A DNA stretch of 26,210 nt from a bacterium (GTDB lineage: Bacteria; RBG-13-66-14): positions 1-26,210 of the forward strand of contig DATKYS010000092.1 in the NCBI GenBank assembly GCA_035528375.1, read 5' to 3'. Made by a program: the position numbers and the translations under genes. Positions 1 through 7,170 of this stretch are shown in pieces. Under the pieces are notes generated by a model. The model was given only the letters and a program-made list of their open reading frames with translations, was not told the DNA's origin and ran no database searches. The first letter of the stretch is position 1. Each line of letters starts with the position of its first letter.

Positions 1-34
1 CATGCCGATCCTCGGACTCTTTGTTTGCCACCAT
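1..34 (-). CDS. IS1595-family transposase, N-terminal 11 codons only (runs off window)
   Basis: The start codon is at 34 on the minus strand, and the reading frame gives the same first residues (MVANKESEDRH) as the complete transposase starting at 26113. The rest lies outside the window, so nothing can be said about the integrity of this copy. The gene reads away from the window. Confidence 0.7.
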   Translation of the reverse strand, partial: MVANKESEDRH

Positions 35-130
35 GCCTCCAGTTCATGTGACATGATAGCATCCCCGTAAGTCCTTTATCTAGCGTTGTAGATGAGACTA
101 AGGATGGTCCAGGAACACAAAGGTATCCCT
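1..130 (-). mobile_element. Terminal part of an IS1595/ISXO2-like insertion sequence
   Basis: These 130 bases are identical to 26080-26209, which is the transposase-upstream end of the complete IS at the right of the window. The IS copy extends to the left beyond the window, and its end lies at about 129-130. The AT-rich bases 131-189 are the host flank. Identity stops at 131 (a here, t at 26210). Only the end and the first transposase codons are present, so this copy could be intact or broken. Confidence 0.85.
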
Positions 131-189
131 AAATTAATGCAAGGTTCCAGGTCAGATCCCCAAGGCATCGTAAGAGCTTAATATTATAA

Positions 190-903
190 ATGTTACAATT
201 TTCAATCGACGTCGTCCTCACCCTGGTGGCCCGGGAGGTTTCCGGCGAGAAGCCGCTCACCGTGGATCGGGAGGGCCGCTGGCAGGGCCCGCCGCCCCTG
301 GACCCCGACGCCTACCACCCCGCCCCCGCCAACGTCAGGAAAAACGCCCCCTTCCGCGTCCTCGTCGGCTGCCTGATCAGCCTGCGCACCAAGGACGAGG
401 TCACCGGCCCCGCCACCGAGCGCCTGTTCCGGTTGGCCGACACGCCGGAGGGGATGGCCGGTCTAGATCCCGGCCTCATCGCGAAGACCATCTACCCCGC
501 GGGCTTCTACAACCGCAAAGGGGAAACCATCCGCGACGTGAGCCGGAGAATCGCGGAGGACCACGGCGGCCGCGTGCCCGACACCGTCGAGGAACTGGTG
601 AAGCTCAAGGGCGTGGGCCGCAAAACCGCCAACCTCGTCGTCACCGTGGGCCACGGCAAGCCGGGCATCTGCGTGGACACCCACGTCCACCGCGTGGTCA
701 ACCGCTGGGGCTACGTGCGGACCGGGACCCCGGACCGGACGGAGACGGCGCTGCGGGAGAAGCTCCCCCGGCGGTACTGGATTGTGCTGAACTCGCTCCT
801 GGTGGTCTTCGGTCGCAACCGCTGCCAGCCGGTCTCCCCACACTGCTCCGACTGCCCCGTGGGGGTGTTCTGCCCCAGGGTGGGGGTCGTCCGCTCGCGC
901 TGA
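190..903 (+). CDS. nth: Endonuclease III (DNA glycosylase/AP lyase)
   Basis: The 237-residue protein is a base-excision repair glycosylase that removes oxidised pyrimidines and cleaves the abasic site. Visible hallmarks are the helix-hairpin-helix segment LKGVGRKTANLVV from residue 139, with the catalytic Lys at 145, the catalytic Asp at 163 in ICVDTHVHRV, and a C-X6-C-X2-C-X5-C [4Fe-4S] loop (Cys 212, 219, 222, 228). The LISLRTKDEVT segment resembles variants found in archaea and thermophiles rather than the E. coli form. The N-terminus is about 25 residues longer than in E. coli. The ATG at 190 has no clear ribosome binding site and sits 60 bases from the IS end, so the native 5' end may have been altered by the insertion. 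The next gene starts 3 bases after the stop. Confidence 0.93.
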   Translation: MLQFSIDVVLTLVAREVSGEKPLTVDREGRWQGPPPLDPDAYHPAPANVRKNAPFRVLVGCLISLRTKDEVTGPATERLFRLADTPEGMAGLDPGLIAKTIYPAGFYNRKGETIRDVSRRIAEDHGGRVPDTVEELVKLKGVGRKTANLVVTVGHGKPGICVDTHVHRVVNRWGYVRTGTPDRTETALREKLPRRYWIVLNSLLVVFGRNRCQPVSPHCSDCPVGVFCPRVGVVRSR

Positions 904-906
904 AAA

Positions 907-1389
907 ATGGAGAAGGAACCGAAAAGCCACGGCCGGGTGATATTCGGCGCTCTCCTGCTCGTCGCCGCGGCGGCGGTCATCCTGGCCAACGTCTCCACCT
1001 CGCCCGCCCGACTGGAGCCCGGCGGGAGCGGCGAGTACTACGTGGAGCGCGTGGTGGACGGCGACACCATCGTCTGCGGCGGTATCGGCAAAGTCCGCCT
1101 GCTGGGGATAGACACCCCGGAGCGCGGCGAGGCGGGGTTCGACGAAGCCCGGGACCGCCTGATCCGCCTCGTGGGCGGACGGTGGGTTACCCTCTACTTC
1201 GACGAGGTCGTCTTCGACAAGTACGGCCGCGTGCTGGGCTACCCCGTGGTGGACGGCGTCGAGGTCTGTCCGCTCCTGGTCTACGAGGGGCTGGCCGTGC
1301 CCTATTTCATCCCGCCCAACGAGCGCTTCCGGGACCGGATCGAGGCCGCCGCCCGGGGGGAGGAGCCGGCGGGGCTGGTGCTGGATTAG
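907..1389 (+). CDS. Membrane-anchored thermonuclease (SNase-like) protein
   Basis: This 160-residue protein has a staphylococcal-nuclease fold behind an N-terminal hydrophobic helix (about residues 11-27), so the nuclease domain is probably outside the cytoplasmic membrane. The SNase signature is complete: VVDGDTI (metal-binding Asp), VRLLGIDTPE (the catalytic Arg and the Asp/Thr/Glu cluster) and DKYGRVLGY (second catalytic Arg). A LLVYEGLA segment follows, as expected for the family. The ATG lies 3 bases after the nth stop, so the two are probably co-transcribed and translationally coupled. The family cleaves DNA and RNA with calcium; the substrate here is not known. Its pairing with nth may be only positional. 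Confidence 0.88.
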   Translation: MEKEPKSHGRVIFGALLLVAAAAVILANVSTSPARLEPGGSGEYYVERVVDGDTIVCGGIGKVRLLGIDTPERGEAGFDEARDRLIRLVGGRWVTLYFDEVVFDKYGRVLGYPVVDGVEVCPLLVYEGLAVPYFIPPNERFRDRIEAAARGEEPAGLVLD

Positions 1390-1416
1390 ACCCGGCCCGG
1401 AGCCTTTTACCACCGA

Positions 1417-1445
1417 CTGAAACTCCTTCCCCTTTGTGCTATACT
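1417..1445 (+). promoter_or_regulatory. Predicted sigma70-type promoter for the CNMP-binding regulator
   Basis: A -35-like CTGAAA (1417-1422) and a -10 TATACT (1440-1445) are separated by 17 bases. They lie 55 bases before the ATG at 1500. This separates the regulator from the nth-nuclease pair. Confidence 0.5.
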
Positions 1446-1499
1446 TCCTCCGTCAATCCCGCCGCGGGCGTCAATTTTCTACCGGGAAAGGACCGCGCC

Positions 1500-2159
1500 A
1501 TGCGCATGAGCGACGAGGTCTTCAAGAAGTTCGGCAAGACCTTCAAGAAGGGCGAGGTTATCTGCAAAGAGGGCGACATCGGGAATGAGATGTTCATCAT
1601 CCAATCCGGCAAGGTCTCCATCACCAAGATGAGCCGTGACGTGGAGACCACCCTGGCGGTCCTCACCGGCGGCGAGTTCTTCGGCGAGATGGCCATCATA
1701 GACAACCAGCCCCGCTCCGCCACGGCCAAGGCCATGGAGGACTCCAACGTCATCGTCCTCTCCAGCGACATCTTCGAGTCGCAGATTTCCACCAACCCCA
1801 AGCTCATCATGCGCATCCTGCGCAAGATGTCCAACCGGCTGCGCGAGGCCGACCGCAAGATCAAAACACTTCTCTACCGCGACAACTCCTCCCGCGTCAC
1901 CGGGACGCTGATGCTCCTGACCCAGAAGCACGGCGAACCCAAGGTCGGGGGCGGGATAAAGCTCGACAAGGATTTTTCCATCAAGGAGCTGGTGGGCATG
2001 GTCGGGCTGCCCAAGCCCAAGGTGGAGGAGATTCTGGACACGCTGGTGCGCGCCCGGGTGCTCGAGATGAAGGGCGACGATATGACCGTTTACTCCATGG
2101 AGCACCTCGAGCGTTTCATGAACTACCTGGAGATGAAGGAGCAGTTCGGCGACGCGTAG
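1500..2159 (+). CDS. Cyclic-nucleotide-binding-domain protein, Crp/Fnr-like regulator
   Basis: The 219-residue protein has a CNMP-binding beta-roll at about residues 10-115. Its phosphate-binding cassette reads FGEMAIIDNQPRSATA, with the Gly-Glu and Arg-Ser/Ala-Thr pattern typical of nucleotide-binding members. A linking helix follows, then a C-terminal winged-helix-like part (about 155-210, around DFSIKELVGMVGLPKPKVEE). It may therefore be a cAMP- or c-di-GMP-responsive transcription factor, although the helix-turn-helix is weaker than in Crp itself. The ATG at 1500 is chosen because GGGAAAGGA lies 8 bases upstream and the domain begins there; the open frame extends upstream without support. 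Genes controlled by it are not evident nearby. A terminator follows. Confidence 0.85.
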   Translation: MRMSDEVFKKFGKTFKKGEVICKEGDIGNEMFIIQSGKVSITKMSRDVETTLAVLTGGEFFGEMAIIDNQPRSATAKAMEDSNVIVLSSDIFESQISTNPKLIMRILRKMSNRLREADRKIKTLLYRDNSSRVTGTLMLLTQKHGEPKVGGGIKLDKDFSIKELVGMVGLPKPKVEEILDTLVRARVLEMKGDDMTVYSMEHLERFMNYLEMKEQFGDA

Positions 2160-2180
2160 GGGCGTGGACGATGGAATCAA

Positions 2181-2207
2181 CGGGAACCGAAAGGGTCCCG
2201 TTTTTTT
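2181..2207 (+). terminator. Rho-independent terminator after the CNMP regulator
   Basis: CGGGAACC and GGGTCCCG form an 8-bp stem with one mismatch around a GAAA tetraloop, followed directly by seven T residues. It begins 22 bases after the stop codon. Confidence 0.85.
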
Positions 2208-2241
2208 AAGGTGCCGCCGCGTGTGGGAGCTTGTCGCTTTT

Positions 2242-2449
2242 CCCCTCCCCTCTCTGGGAGGAGGTTTAGGGAGGGGGGTGGAGCGGCGTGGATGGGTATC
2301 TGCGACCGAAGGGCGACCGTGGACGGTCGCCCCTACGGGTGGGATTCGCGTAGGATGGACGTAGGGGCGGGTGTCCACACCCGCCCGTTTAATTATTCAC
2401 CGACGTGCGCCCAAATGTAGGGCGGGGATTTCGGTCCCCGCCCTACATT
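2242..2449. repeat. Intergenic hairpin-repeat block 1 (GTAGGGG-capped palindromes)
   Basis: Several palindromes stand in a row between two convergent genes. A C-rich/G-rich hairpin spans about 2242-2277. At 2311-2339, GGGCGACCGT pairs with ACGGTCGCCC and ends in CCCTACGGG. At 2361-2387, GTAGGGGCGGGTGT runs into ACACCCGCCC. At 2414-2449 there are perfect 15-base arms (AATGTAGGGCGGGGA and its complement) around six bases. The same modules recur at 13261-13450 and 17607-18147. They contain no gene I can support. They may act as terminators, RNA stabilisers or REP-like elements. Confidence 0.85.
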
Positions 2450-2469
2450 CAGGCACACGGTGATGGCGC

Positions 2470-3501
2470 CTACTGGGACATCTGGAAAATCGCCAGCTGG
2501 GAGAGGACCTGCAGGAGGGCTATGGAAAGCCTTCCCCCGTTACGCACGTGCTCCTCGATGAGCGACAGGGCGTCATCGAAGCGGCCGAGCTGGGCGTAGA
2601 GCACCGCCATGTTCTGCACCAGGGTCAGCCGGTTGCCATCGCTCAGGAAGGGCTTCGACAGCGCCTCCTCGGCGAGGGGAACCCCCGCGGCCAGGTCCGG
2701 GGTCGCCCCGCCGGAAAGCAGGACGAGCATCGCCTCCAGCGCCAGGGGGTCGCCGTATTCGGGAAACTTCTCCTTGGCTTCCTTCAGGTAGGTCTTGTGC
2801 GCGTCGGGTTTGGCGGGGTTGAAGCTGAACTGGATGAGCATCTCGTAGGCGGCCATCTGGTCCACGGGGTCGGTGGCGCGGGTCAAGGCTATCTCGGCCT
2901 CGGCCATGGCCTCGGTCATCCGGCCGGTCTGCGAGTAAATCTGGGCCAGGCCCCGGGGACCCGCCCAGTGGTCGGGGGCGATTTTGTCGCAGTATGTGAA
3001 CTGCGCCTCCGCCTTATCCGTGGCGCCATACTGGGCATAGGTGAGCCCCAGGAGGTAGTTCAGCCCCGGGTGGAGGGGGTCGGCCGCCAGACCTTCGTTG
3101 AGGGCCGCCAGACCCGCGGAGGTCAGGGGCGAGCTGATGATGTCCAGCCCGAGCTGCGCGCGGCTCATCTGCTCCTTGCTCATCCCCTGCTGCGGACCCA
3201 TGAGCATCGAGAGGGACTGCTCGTCCTCGAAATTCCTGTAGGCCACACGGTAGCAGCGCTCGGCCACGGCGGAGTTGAGCCCCTCCCGGGCCCGGGTCAG
3301 GTGCTCCTCGACGGCGCCCAGGCTCAGGACGAGGCGGTAGTCCAGCTCGGCTTCATCGTAGCGCCCCTCGGCCAGGGCCGTGTCGGCCGCCTCCAGAATC
3401 TGACCCACGTCAACCTTGTTCCCCGCCTCGGCCCCCTCGGTGCAGGCCGTGAGACCGAAAAGGACGGTGGCGCAGAGGGAAAAGAGAAGGAATTTGCGCA
3501 T
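2470..3501 (-). CDS. TPR-repeat lipoprotein
   Basis: The 343-residue protein begins with a lipoprotein signal peptide ending in the lipobox LTAC (Cys20), so it should be lipidated and anchored on the periplasmic or outer-membrane side. The rest is helical with tetratricopeptide-like repeats, for example around LNYLLGLTYAQYGATDKAEA, WAGPRGLAQIYSQTGRMTEA and LVQNMAVLYAQLGRFDDAL. TPR proteins are scaffolds for protein partners; no enzyme motif is visible. A GCGAGG ribosome binding site lies before the ATG. It has its own TATAAT promoter (3546-3574) inside the tail of the decayed gene upstream. Its partner is unknown. Confidence 0.85.
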   Translation of the reverse strand: MRKFLLFSLCATVLFGLTACTEGAEAGNKVDVGQILEAADTALAEGRYDEAELDYRLVLSLGAVEEHLTRAREGLNSAVAERCYRVAYRNFEDEQSLSMLMGPQQGMSKEQMSRAQLGLDIISSPLTSAGLAALNEGLAADPLHPGLNYLLGLTYAQYGATDKAEAQFTYCDKIAPDHWAGPRGLAQIYSQTGRMTEAMAEAEIALTRATDPVDQMAAYEMLIQFSFNPAKPDAHKTYLKEAKEKFPEYGDPLALEAMLVLLSGGATPDLAAGVPLAEEALSKPFLSDGNRLTLVQNMAVLYAQLGRFDDALSLIEEHVRNGGRLSIALLQVLSQLAIFQMSQ

Positions 3502-3535
3502 GGCACGCCTCGCTTGTAGGGGTAAAAAAAGCCAG

Positions 3536-3860
3536 TCAGGGGGGGATTATAGCGGGCGGCGGCGATAAATGCAACGCCCCGCCGGGCCGCGCCTGGAAGA
3601 TGAACTGTGCGCCAAGGCCGAATGAGCTGACCGGCGGTAAACTGTAAACATCAAACCCGAAGACGGTGTAGTCGGCGATGAGCCGGGAGCTCTCCGAGGA
3701 CTCCGCGTGCCCCCCGGAGTCAGCGGTTACGTAGAGTGGCGGGCACGGTCAGGTCCACCTTTCCAGCGCCCGCGGTCCGGGCCGTGGTCATGTTGTCCAT
3801 GTAGCAGCCGGCGGCGAGCAACAGCGCGGGCAGGATGAGGTGCAGAGATTTCCGATTCAC
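3536..3860 (-). pseudogene. Decayed outer-membrane lipoprotein gene (frameshifted, internally shortened)
   Basis: From a GTG at 3860, preceded by GGGGAGG, a frame encodes a lipoprotein signal with lipobox LAAGC (Cys19), then CYMDNMTTARTAGAGKVDLT, and stops at 3720. In the next frame, overlapping this stop and running to 3536, coding-like sequence continues (SRLIADYTVFGFDVYSLPPV then SSFGLGAQFIFQARPG). It has the alternating aromatic/hydrophobic pattern of a closing beta-barrel strand. I read this as one gene that has lost its middle and its frame. The promoter at 3896-3925 still looks intact. The alternative is a 46-residue small lipoprotein followed by chance coding potential. The family is not recognised. 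Confidence 0.6.
3546..3574 (-). promoter_or_regulatory. Predicted promoter of the TPR lipoprotein gene
   Basis: On the minus strand a perfect -10 TATAAT (3551 to 3546) lies 17 bases after a weak -35 TTGCAT (3574 to 3569). It is 45 bases before the start codon and overlaps the last codons of the decayed reading frame upstream. Confidence 0.6.
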
Positions 3861-3895
3861 GACCCTCCCCCCGCCGGACAGGCTCCCCTTAAATG

Positions 3896-3925
3896 ATTGT
3901 ATTGCACCCCGGATCACCCTGTAAA
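3896..3925 (-). promoter_or_regulatory. Predicted promoter of the decayed lipoprotein gene
   Basis: On the minus strand TTTACA (3925 to 3920) and TACAAT (3901 to 3896) each match the sigma70 consensus at five of six bases and are 18 bases apart. They lie 35 bases before the GTG at 3860. Confidence 0.65.
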
Positions 3926-3978
3926 GGCGAATTCCCACTTGATTAAGGGCGGGAGACGGGTTATCCTTGGTTTTGTGT

Positions 3979-4000
3979 GTCCGTTTTTAAAAACGCGGAC
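3979..4000. promoter_or_regulatory. Inverted repeat just upstream of paralog 1
   Basis: GTCCG-TTTTT faces AAAAA-CG-CGGAC, a dyad interrupted by a two-base bulge, 22 bases before the start codon at 4023. It could be an operator or a leader hairpin affecting translation. No similar dyad is seen before paralog 2. Confidence 0.35.
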
Positions 4001-4022
4001 GCAGCGGAGACTAAAAAAACCG

Positions 4023-4991
4023 ATGGCCAAGTTCCTGGAAAACCTGCGCTGGCAGCGGATGTGGGTGTCGCACCTCGGTGCGCTCAAGGGCTGCCTGGAC
4101 TACCTGGGCCTGGGCGTGTCCGAGCCGTGGCTCTTCGGCGCCACAGGCCACGCCTTCATCCTGAACATCCACGACGCCGTCTGCCCCAGCGGCCCCACCG
4201 CCTGGAACACCCGCGCGCTCCACGAGCTCGGGAGAAACCTCGGCTACACCGTCGAGGGCGTCTTCGCGCTCAAGGGGGACTCGGATTTCACGGAAAAGCA
4301 GAGATCGGCCTGGGAGATGGTGAAACTGGCTCTGGACGAATCCCGGCCCTGCTACGGCTGGGAGCTAGAGATACCCGAGTTCTACGTCATCCACGGCTAC
4401 GATGAGGCGGGATACCACTACTCGGGACCGCGCCGGGAAGCGGGGCGTGGACCCAAGCCCTGGGCCAGCCTGGGCACGACCCCCATCGGATGCATCGAGG
4501 TCTACGCCCTGAAAAAGGGCACTCCCGCCGACGACCTCGTCACGGTGCGCGACGCCCTCGCCTTCGTCCTGGAGCACGCGCGGAACCCGGCGGGATGGAT
4601 ATACCCGGGGTACCGGTCGGGGCTGGCCGGCTACGACGCCTGGATCAAGGCCGTGGCGGACAACACCGCCGAGGGCTTCGGCATGGCGTACAACTCCGTG
4701 GTCTGGTACACCTGCCGCTCGAACGGCGTGAAGTTCCTCCAGGAGGCGAAGGGGCGGATCGGCGGCGACACCGGACCCCTCTTCGACGAGGCGGCGCGCC
4801 ACTACCGGACGGTGACCGAGAGCCTGCGCGTCGTCGCCGACACCTTCCCCTTCTTCGCGGTCAAGCCGGCGTATATCGAGTACGAGGATCGGCGCCGGGC
4901 CGCCATCGAGGCCCTGACCAAGGCGCGCGGGGCCGAGGCCGCCGGGCTCGCGGCGATGGAGGAGCTGCTCAAACGGCTCCCCCCGGCGTAG
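4023..4991 (+). CDS. Unrecognised soluble protein, tandem paralog 1 (possible C39/BtrH-like fold)
   Basis: The 322-residue protein has no signal peptide or membrane segment. The first half contains KGCLDYLG (Cys near residue 22), a GATGHAFILNIHDAVCPSGPTAW block and a CYGWELEIPEFYVIHGYDEAG block. This order of a Cys, a buried Gly-His segment and a Gly-Tyr-Asp segment recalls papain-like C39/BtrH_N proteins, but I cannot confirm it. The second half is helical, with conserved WIYPGYRSGL and GMAYNSVVW segments and a charged C-terminal helix. The ATG at 4023 is chosen because it aligns with the paralog at 5289; the frame is open further upstream but unlike it. The ribosome binding site is weak (GGAG, about 13 bases away). 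By eye about half the residues match the paralog. Confidence 0.8.
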   Translation: MAKFLENLRWQRMWVSHLGALKGCLDYLGLGVSEPWLFGATGHAFILNIHDAVCPSGPTAWNTRALHELGRNLGYTVEGVFALKGDSDFTEKQRSAWEMVKLALDESRPCYGWELEIPEFYVIHGYDEAGYHYSGPRREAGRGPKPWASLGTTPIGCIEVYALKKGTPADDLVTVRDALAFVLEHARNPAGWIYPGYRSGLAGYDAWIKAVADNTAEGFGMAYNSVVWYTCRSNGVKFLQEAKGRIGGDTGPLFDEAARHYRTVTESLRVVADTFPFFAVKPAYIEYEDRRRAAIEALTKARGAEAAGLAAMEELLKRLPPA

Positions 4992-5288
4992 AAGTTGGGG
5001 AGTCGTTATCGAGGTGCCGGTCTGCGCGGGTCCGCTCCTGGGGCTCCTCAACGGCGCCCAAGCTCAAAACCGGCCGGTAATCCATGAGCGAGGTTTTCGA
5101 GACCCAGGCGCTTTCGCCCATGAGCGTGCCAAAAGCCGAATGGGCACGGGAACCGGGCCGTTACTAAGCTAAGTGCCATTAAAACCAACAACTTGGGGAC
5201 GAATCGCGTTGACGGCGGACCACCCCGGATATTAAAGTTTTTGTAAATAAGACGACCCTTTTTCTCAAGCGACCGCGAAGGGGACGAC

Positions 5289-6248
5289 GTGGGAAAAATA
5301 CTCGAAAACCTCCGCTGGAAGTGCATGTGGACCTCCCACCTCGGCTGCGTCAAGGGCTGCCTGGAACACCTGGGCGTCGAGATGTCCGACGCCTGGCTCT
5401 TCGGCCTCACCGGCCACGCCTTCATCATCAACGTGCACGAGCGGGTCTGCGCCAGCGGGCCCACCGCCTGGAACACGGAGACGCTGTCGAGGCTGGGGAA
5501 GAACGCGGGGTACGCCGAAGAGGTAATTACGGCGGTCAAGGCGGACCGCGATTTCGAGAAAAAGCAGGAGCTCGCCTGGAACAACGTCAAGGCGGCGCTC
5601 GACGCCGGGATTCCCTGCTACGGCTGGGAGCTGGACATCCCCGAGTTCTACATCATCTACGGCTACGACGACCGCGGCTACTTCTTCTCGGGCCCCAAGT
5701 GCGACGAGGGCAAGGGGCCCAAGCCCTGGCGGGAGGTGGGCGACACTCGGATCGGCTGCCTCGAGATGTACACGGTGAAGCGGTGCGACCCGGCCGAGCT
5801 GAAGACCGCGGTGAAGGAGGCGCTGGGATTCGCCGTGGAGCACGCCCGGAACCCGAAAAGGTGGATTTATCCCGGTTACCGGGCCGGCCTGGACGGCTAC
5901 GATTACTGGATCCGCGCCCTGAGCGACGCGACCGCCGACGGTTGGGGCACGGCGTACAACGCCGCGGTGTGGGGCGAGTGCCGCAGCTTCGCCCACGCCT
6001 TCCTCCGGGAGGCGGCGGAGAAGTTCAGCGGCCAACTGATGGCCCACTTCTACAAGGCCGCCGGCTACTACAAGGCCGTGGCGGAAAACCTTAAAAAGGT
6101 CGCGGACACCTTCCCCTTCTTCACCATGAAGCCGGAGTACATGGAGGATGAGAAGCGCCGCCGCACCGCCGTGGACGCGCTCCAGGCGGCGAAGAAGGCC
6201 GAGGCCGCGGGTCTGGAGCTCCTCGAGCGGCTCGTGAAGGAGCTCTAG
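5289..6248 (+). CDS. Unrecognised soluble protein, tandem paralog 2 (possible C39/BtrH-like fold)
   Basis: This 319-residue protein is collinear with the one at 4023-4991, sharing KGCLEHLG, GLTGHAFIINVHERVCASGP, PCYGWELDIPEFY, WIYPGYRAGL and DTFPFF. The His of IHGYD in paralog 1 is Tyr here (IYGYD), so if that His is catalytic the two differ in activity. The Cys of KGC and four other cysteines are kept. The GTG start at 5289 has GAAGGGGA a few bases upstream and matches the paralog N-terminus. The 297-base gap before it has no supported gene. It holds a possible promoter (TTGACG at 5209, TATTAA at 5230, 15 bases apart), so the paralogs may be expressed separately. Confidence 0.8.
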   Translation: MGKILENLRWKCMWTSHLGCVKGCLEHLGVEMSDAWLFGLTGHAFIINVHERVCASGPTAWNTETLSRLGKNAGYAEEVITAVKADRDFEKKQELAWNNVKAALDAGIPCYGWELDIPEFYIIYGYDDRGYFFSGPKCDEGKGPKPWREVGDTRIGCLEMYTVKRCDPAELKTAVKEALGFAVEHARNPKRWIYPGYRAGLDGYDYWIRALSDATADGWGTAYNAAVWGECRSFAHAFLREAAEKFSGQLMAHFYKAAGYYKAVAENLKKVADTFPFFTMKPEYMEDEKRRRTAVDALQAAKKAEAAGLELLERLVKEL

Positions 6249-6272
6249 CGGGTGCGCTTTTCCCTATTTTAA

Positions 6273-6297
6273 AAAAAACCCCGGCCCGGGGTTTTTT
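6273..6297 (+). terminator. Rho-independent terminator, probably bidirectional
   Basis: AAAAAACCCC (6273-6282) pairs perfectly with GGGGTTTTTT (6288-6297) around GGCCC. The A- and T-flanks allow function on either strand. It lies 24 bases after paralog 2 and separates it from the operon that begins at 6344. Confidence 0.85.
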
Positions 6298-6343
6298 CGT
6301 GGGCGACGACACGGACGCGGGACCAAGAAGGACGGGGCCACCC

Positions 6344-7162
6344 ATGTCCCCTGGAATCTCGGTCATCCTTCTGGGCACGGGGACGCCCAACGCCGAGCCC
6401 GACCGCTCGGGGCCGGCCGTGGCGGTGGTTGTAGGGGACAAAGCGTACCTGGTGGACTTCGGCCCCGGGGTGGTGCGGCGGGCCGTCGCCGCGGGACTCG
6501 ACGTGACCGGGTTGAACACCGCCCTCCTCACCCACCTCCACTCCGACCACACCGCCGGCTACCCCGACCTCATCCTCACCCCCTGGACCCTGGGGCGGGA
6601 GGAGCCGCTGAGTGTTTACGGACCCCGCGGCCTGGCGGCCATGACCGAGAATATCCTGGCCGCCTACGCCGAGGACGTCCGGGAGCGCGTGGAGGGTCCG
6701 GAACCGGCGAACCGCACCGGGCACCGCGTGGAGGCCCGCGAAATCGAGCCGGGTGTCTTTCTCCGGGACGACGAAATCGAAATCGAGGCCTTCGGAGTGG
6801 ACCACGGCTCCTGGCCCGCCTTCGGCTACAAATTCACCGCCCGGGACCGGACGGTCGTCGTCTCGGGGGACACGGCGCCCTGCGCCCTGCTCGTCGAAAA
6901 GGCCCGGGGGTGCGACCTGTTGGTCCACGAGGTATACTCGGCGGCGGGGCTGGAGAGAAGGCCGCCCGCGTGGCGACGCTACCACAAGAAGATGCACACC
7001 TCGGCCGTGGAGCTGGGGGAGATTGCGCGGAAAACCGGGCCCCGACTCCTGGTCCTCTACCACCAGCTTTTCTGGGGGGCGACCGAGGAGGAGCTCGTGG
7101 AGGAGGTCCGCTCCGGCTACGACGGGGAAGTCGTCTCCGGCCGCGACCTGGAAATTTTTTAG
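6344..7162 (+). CDS. Metallo-beta-lactamase-fold hydrolase (arylsulfatase/RNase Z-like branch)
   Basis: The 272-residue protein begins with the strand ISVILLGTGTPNAEPDRSGP and carries the zinc motif THLHSDHT. Downstream metal ligands are plausible at DHG, the VVVSGDTAP Asp and YHQLF. The LGTGTP opening and the TPWTLGREEPLSVYGPRG segment resemble the AtsA-type arylsulfatase and RNase Z group. I expect a cytoplasmic two-zinc hydrolase of a phosphate, sulfate or lactone ester, substrate unknown. The ATG at 6344 is preferred over the GTG at 6299, which lies against the terminator hairpin and adds residues outside the family. It is the first gene of a tight operon; the next start is 9 bases after the stop. 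Confidence 0.85.
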   Translation: MSPGISVILLGTGTPNAEPDRSGPAVAVVVGDKAYLVDFGPGVVRRAVAAGLDVTGLNTALLTHLHSDHTAGYPDLILTPWTLGREEPLSVYGPRGLAAMTENILAAYAEDVRERVEGPEPANRTGHRVEAREIEPGVFLRDDEIEIEAFGVDHGSWPAFGYKFTARDRTVVVSGDTAPCALLVEKARGCDLLVHEVYSAAGLERRPPAWRRYHKKMHTSAVELGEIARKTGPRLLVLYHQLFWGATEEELVEEVRSGYDGEVVSGRDLEIF

Positions 7163-7170
7163 GAGGTCCG

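Noticed and set aside
463-1413. Long open frame on the minus strand across nth and the nuclease gene
   Set aside because: It is the antisense shadow of two well-supported genes in GC-rich DNA; the protein is low-complexity His/Val/Gly-rich without a domain.
6299-6343. GTG start at 6299 for the MBL hydrolase
   Set aside because: It lies against the terminator hairpin and adds 15 residues not typical of the family; the ATG at 6344 starts at the family's first strand.
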